Shown: positions 60,811-64,000 of the stretch, piece by piece
Layout: every line of letters begins with the position of its first letter
Position numbering within the stretch: the stretch's first letter is position 1
From: Bigelowiella natans CCMP2755
Taxonomy: Eukaryota > Cercozoa > Chlorarachniophyceae
Length of the DNA stretch: 64,000 nt
Direction: 5' to 3'
Assembly (NCBI GenBank): GCA_000320545.1
Contig: ADNK01001817.1
Span: forward strand, 62,001 to 126,000
Notes under the pieces: generated by a model
What the model was told of the DNA's origin: nothing
What the model saw: the letters and a program-made list of their open reading frames with translations, nothing else
Databases searched by the model: none
Position numbers and translations under genes: made by a program

Positions 60811-61465
60811 CATCATTATCAATTATGGCTTCTAAATACGTAGCAAGAAACCTTCCTCGGGATGATGATAGCGTGTGCTCCTGCAGCGGTTGCACTTCGC
60901 ACGATCATGCCTGTAATGATAAATGGCAGCATTTTCAGGCAGAGCAATGAATAACAAACACTAAACAGACGGATATGGAGGAGATATGTACCACATCTTC
61001 GTATATGCGCACATGCATGCATATATTCATTTTAATCCTTTCACATCAACTCTTCTGCTACTTTGCTGCTGCTGCTGCAGCTAGCTCAGTGCTCACCAAT
61101 ATTGTTGGCATTCCGAACATTATCGCAGATGATAATAGGACGCAGGGGCAATCCTTCACTTATGATCTCATTCACGTATTCGTCTAGAAACTCCTGATGC
61201 ATAAATAGACGTAGTATATCTTAGTTATAACCGTTCTATTGTGCACACAATAGTCCTCATTGCAACTATTAAGGAGAACTGTAACAAACGGAATATTTCT
61301 TGTTCGAAAGGGAGATAGCTCACGATAAGATCTTCCGCCCCCCCCCCCCCCATCACCATCATCATCATAATCATCATCGTCATCACAACGTTCTGCACTA
61401 CTGCTAGATTCTTCCTATCAGCGAATTCTTTACATTTGTACTACTCTTTCTGTAACATTATTGGT

Positions 61466-61505
<40 letters not shown>

Positions 61506-61815
61506 TAGCACCTTTGGCTTTTCGATATCAAGGGCAACACCTTGATCCTGACGTGGGTTTCCAGATACGCCTGACGTACAATAGCAACAACAACATAATA
61601 ATAATATTAATCAAGTAATCAATTCATACGCATGGTGAAAACGAAAGCTACTATTTACGCAAATATAAACAACGACGCGGCTACTCCAGGTCACAAAAAT
61701 CAGATGTGCTCACGATATCATTCTCATTAATTGAATGAAATCAGATGTGTTCACGATATCATTCTCATTAATTGAATGATCTCTATACGTCATGAGGAGG
61801 AGACGGAAAGAGAGG

Positions 61816-61849
<34 letters not shown>

Positions 61850-62895
61850 ATGAAGAGAAAAAAGAAAGTAACACACAATCAAAAGCAACAAACGATGATG
61901 ATGTTAGTGTTACTACTGACGATTGACAGCATCAGCGCTGCATCTCTTCACTTTGATGCCTCTTTCATCTGCGGCTCGCAATATCTCCTGTATCAGCTCT
62001 CCACGCACCTGAGTAATAAAGCGACATCATCATCATCATCATCATTATTTTACTACTACTACTACAACTACTACTACTACTACTACTACAACTACTACTA
62101 CTACTACTACGACTACAATGACTACCCCCCTCGCAATGACAAGCTTGTCAACTTCGATATTGGGATCCATCAAAGCCTCTATCACTGGTTTCCGACCGTA
62201 TAATGTGATGAATCTATCGCGCAAGTGCATAGAAGAAGAAGAAGAAGAAGAAGAGGAAGTAGTAGTTGTAGTTGTTGTTGTAGTAGTGCCTCGAGGAAGA
62301 AACCCAGATTTATTGCGTTGGTCCACTCCTTCTCCGTTGTTATTTTCTTTTGGACTCCTTCTTCCTCCTCTTCCTCCTGCTACTATTTCCTCAAATAAGC
62401 CTCTGTCGTAGTCATCATTGAGGTTTTGGCTGCTGCTACCCTCTTGTAGATTCGCCATTGATTCAAGTAAAGACTTTTTCCTCCTCCTTATGTCCTCATC
62501 TGCGCTGCCGCCGCCACTGCTACAGCGTTTCTTTCCCTGATAGATTCAAAATAAAAAATAATTTGTGGTTAAATTTGTTCAATACAATGCGGATGTGAAA
62601 CGATATCGACAACGCTAAGAGGCGAAGGCGTTACACAGCATACTTCGATTAAGTAAGCAAACAAATTTTCAAAAGAAAAACATCGGTCGTGATTTCTCGC
62701 TTCTCATTCCTCTGAATATTTCTAGCTTCTTCTTCAAACACGATGGCATTTTCTTCTCATTTTGGAGACTATTACGTGAGAAATGCAGTTCCTCCTATGA
62801 TTCCTCCTCCTCCTGTGCGGTTGTCGTTTTACCCATGTCCACTCGTCAGCTAGAGCCTTCAATGATCTTACCGAGGATAACGATGACGACGGCAT
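59552..62895 (-). CDS. SpoU/TrmH-family RNA 2'-O-methyltransferase
   Basis: Exons on the minus strand: 62895-62872, 62536-62126, 62008-61921, 61570-61512, 61193-61097, 60910-60852, 60610-60502, 60100-60054, 59764-59552 (1107 nt, 368 aa). A SPOUT enzyme that methylates a ribose 2'-OH in rRNA or tRNA using S-adenosylmethionine. N-terminal substrate domain: YGRKPVIEALMDPNIEVDKL, IQEILRAADERGIKV, RQDQGVALDIEKPK. Catalytic domain: motif 1 DNVRNANNIGGMIVRSATAA; motif 2 GWILGNESDGIS; motif 3 VKIPMEGNVESLNVATAA. Together these match RlmB/MRM1-like proteins more than free tRNA TrmH. The first 8-codon exon and the start are tentative. Exon 2 contains poly-Thr and poly-Ser from microsatellites. Introns hold (TA)n, (AGT)n and (ACT)n arrays. 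Confidence 0.86.
61698..61779. repeat. Tandem duplication of a 41-base unit in an intron
   Basis: Two nearly identical adjacent 41-base units, each containing CACGATATCATTCTCATTAA and TTGAATGA, differ at about one base (gctcac/gttcac). They lie in the methyltransferase intron between 61570 and 61921. A recent tandem duplication. Confidence 0.85.
62222..62290 (-). repeat. Coding microsatellites (poly-Ser, poly-Thr) in the methyltransferase
   Basis: GAA-type and GTA/GTT-type triplet arrays encode about nine serines and ten threonines just before MHLRDRFITLYGRKP. A non-coding triplet array (ACT)n lies 30 bases beyond the exon's donor, at 62050-62111. Confidence 0.85.
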
Positions 62896-63055
62896 TGCTT
62901 GTTGAGAAAATACAAGGTTGGCTTCTTGAGGTACAGCGAGAATTCTTCTAAGAACAATATAAGAGATGCATTGGCATTGTGGTTTCTATAGGTTTTATAT
63001 TGCACGTAAGCTGCAGCTACATCGTCATCATCACCGGCAGCAGTAGAAATTGTGT

Positions 63056-63097
<42 letters not shown>

Positions 63098-63344
63098 TGC
63101 ACCGAACCGTGTGTGATGCTGCGCCGAGAGGGAAGAGGAGAAGGAGGAGGAGGATGGAGAAGATGAAGATGATGATGATGATGATGATGCTGACTCTAGA
63201 ATCAACATAGCAGCTGCTATCCTAACTATCACCGCCTTTGTGACGGTGATTGACCGATGTCTCCCTGAAAATAGATGCCTCGTCATTAGGCTAGACGAAA
63301 TGTTATGGGGGGTAGAGAGAAGCGGTTGTAGTGGAACTCTCCTA

Positions 63345-63383
<39 letters not shown>

Positions 63384-63635
63384 TATCCTTCGGCCGAAAG
63401 GAATATATTACCCGAGTCGACTGTATGTATTTTTTGGTTGCGACAATAAATATGACCAAGATATCGTAAAAACGACCTGTGTTTTTTCAACTTATCGCTT
63501 TGCGTTCGCTCGAACAGAACAACAGCCACGGCGCCACCCTACCTGACCTTATCTTTACCCTCCTACCTCCTGTAAGGAGAAGAAGAAACGGGGGGAAAGT
63601 GCACTCCCTGCCTCTTTCTGAGCACCACAGCAAGC
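62896..63635. other. Divergent intergenic region, methyltransferase / right-edge gene
   Basis: It contains (TA)n at 63059-63092 and (GA)n at 63349-63379. Unlike the other divergent gaps it has two microsatellites. An open frame on the minus strand (63017-63286) starting TRHLFSGRHRSITVT could hold an upstream methyltransferase exon; I could not support a splice. Confidence 0.5.
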
Positions 63636-64000
63636 ATGTCAGGCCCTGTGCTCGAGAGCCTCAACCGCCTTTCGGAGGTGAGAAGGACGAGAAATGCACC
63701 ACTGCGCACTGTGTTACATGCGTGCTGCTGCGGTCTTCGAACCGGGGGGGGTAGGGTTGCCAGAGATGATGATAGATGGTGGAGATTGCAATTAGAAAAG
63801 CGAATTGTCAAAATTTGAGAGCAATTGGATCTTGTATCAAGCACGAATTACGCAGCAACTCTTCTGGAGGCCAGATTTGCGCCGCTCTATAAAGCTTCTG
63901 CCTCTATAAACCTTCTTCTCCTTTCAGGTGTCCCCCCGATCCAGACTGGAGGCATGCGCAACTCTCCTGGCTACGCTTCGATCCGAGGCAGATAAGAGAG
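63636..64000 (+). CDS. 5' end of a helical-repeat-like gene, cut by window edge
   Basis: Exon 1 63636-63677 (SGPVLESLNRLSE) and exon 2 from 63928 to at least about 64000 (VSPRSRLEACATLLATLRSE) join in phase 0 through GTGAGA...TTTCAG. The joined N-terminus looks like the first helical pair of a HEAT/armadillo protein, and is compatible with the start of the DNA polymerase V / MYBBP1A family. That identification rests on about 38 residues and is weak. Divergent partner: the SpoU methyltransferase. Confidence 0.5.

Noticed and set aside
27690-64000. Functional gene cluster or pathway operon
   Set aside because: The genes span repair, translation, secretion and carotenoid metabolism with alternating strands; no shared pathway is visible.

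Overview
This is a 64 kb stretch of nuclear DNA from an intron-rich eukaryote, probably a protist. Evidence for a eukaryote: spliced genes for CHD1, Ku70, kinesin, TRAP-beta and valyl-tRNA synthetase, plus dozens of microsatellites. The lineage cannot be fixed from the window. An AP2 domain protein, and a CrtI-type carotenoid desaturase with a signal-peptide-like leader, suggest an alga or relative outside animals and fungi (stramenopile, rhizarian or haptophyte range). That is inference only.

I rebuilt 13 complete genes and the start of a fourteenth by hand, following reading frame and splice phase. In order: CHD1 remodeler (-), kinesin (+), Ku70 with SAP domain (-), Fe(II)/2OG oxygenase-like protein (+), TRAP-beta/SSR2 (-), BCAS3/ATG18-type WD40 protein (+), a SANT + MBD-like + AP2 + AT-hook protein (-), valyl-tRNA synthetase with 45 exons (+), a secreted alpha/beta hydrolase (-), a secreted PA14/filamin-repeat protein of about 1614 aa (+), an RBBP9-like hydrolase without the usual catalytic His (-), a CrtI-type desaturase (+), a SpoU/TrmH RNA 2'-O-methyltransferase (-), and the 5' end of a repeat-protein-like gene (+). 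Exon lengths of every complete model sum to a multiple of three.

The layout is unusual: strands alternate perfectly, - + - + through all 14 genes, giving seven head-to-head pairs. Gaps between gene starts hold no recognisable repeats. Tail-to-tail gaps are rich in GCTAGC-type palindromic tracts. Four of them (counting the left edge) also carry copies of a dispersed repeat that ends in a conserved ATTACAYCCGTCTCA-like tail. The left edge of the window contains the coding 3' end of what looks like a non-LTR retrotransposon that includes this repeat, so the other copies are probably 5'-truncated relatives.

The genes mostly have unrelated housekeeping roles: chromatin and transcription (CHD1, the SANT/AP2 protein), DNA repair (Ku70), ER translocation (TRAP-beta), translation (ValRS, SpoU methyltransferase), transport (kinesin), and carotenoid metabolism. 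They do not form a functional cluster. The most novel items are the SANT/MBD/AP2/AT-hook architecture, the PA14/filamin secreted protein, the alternating layout with its repeat partition, and the in-frame Ser-rich insertion just ahead of KMSKS in ValRS.
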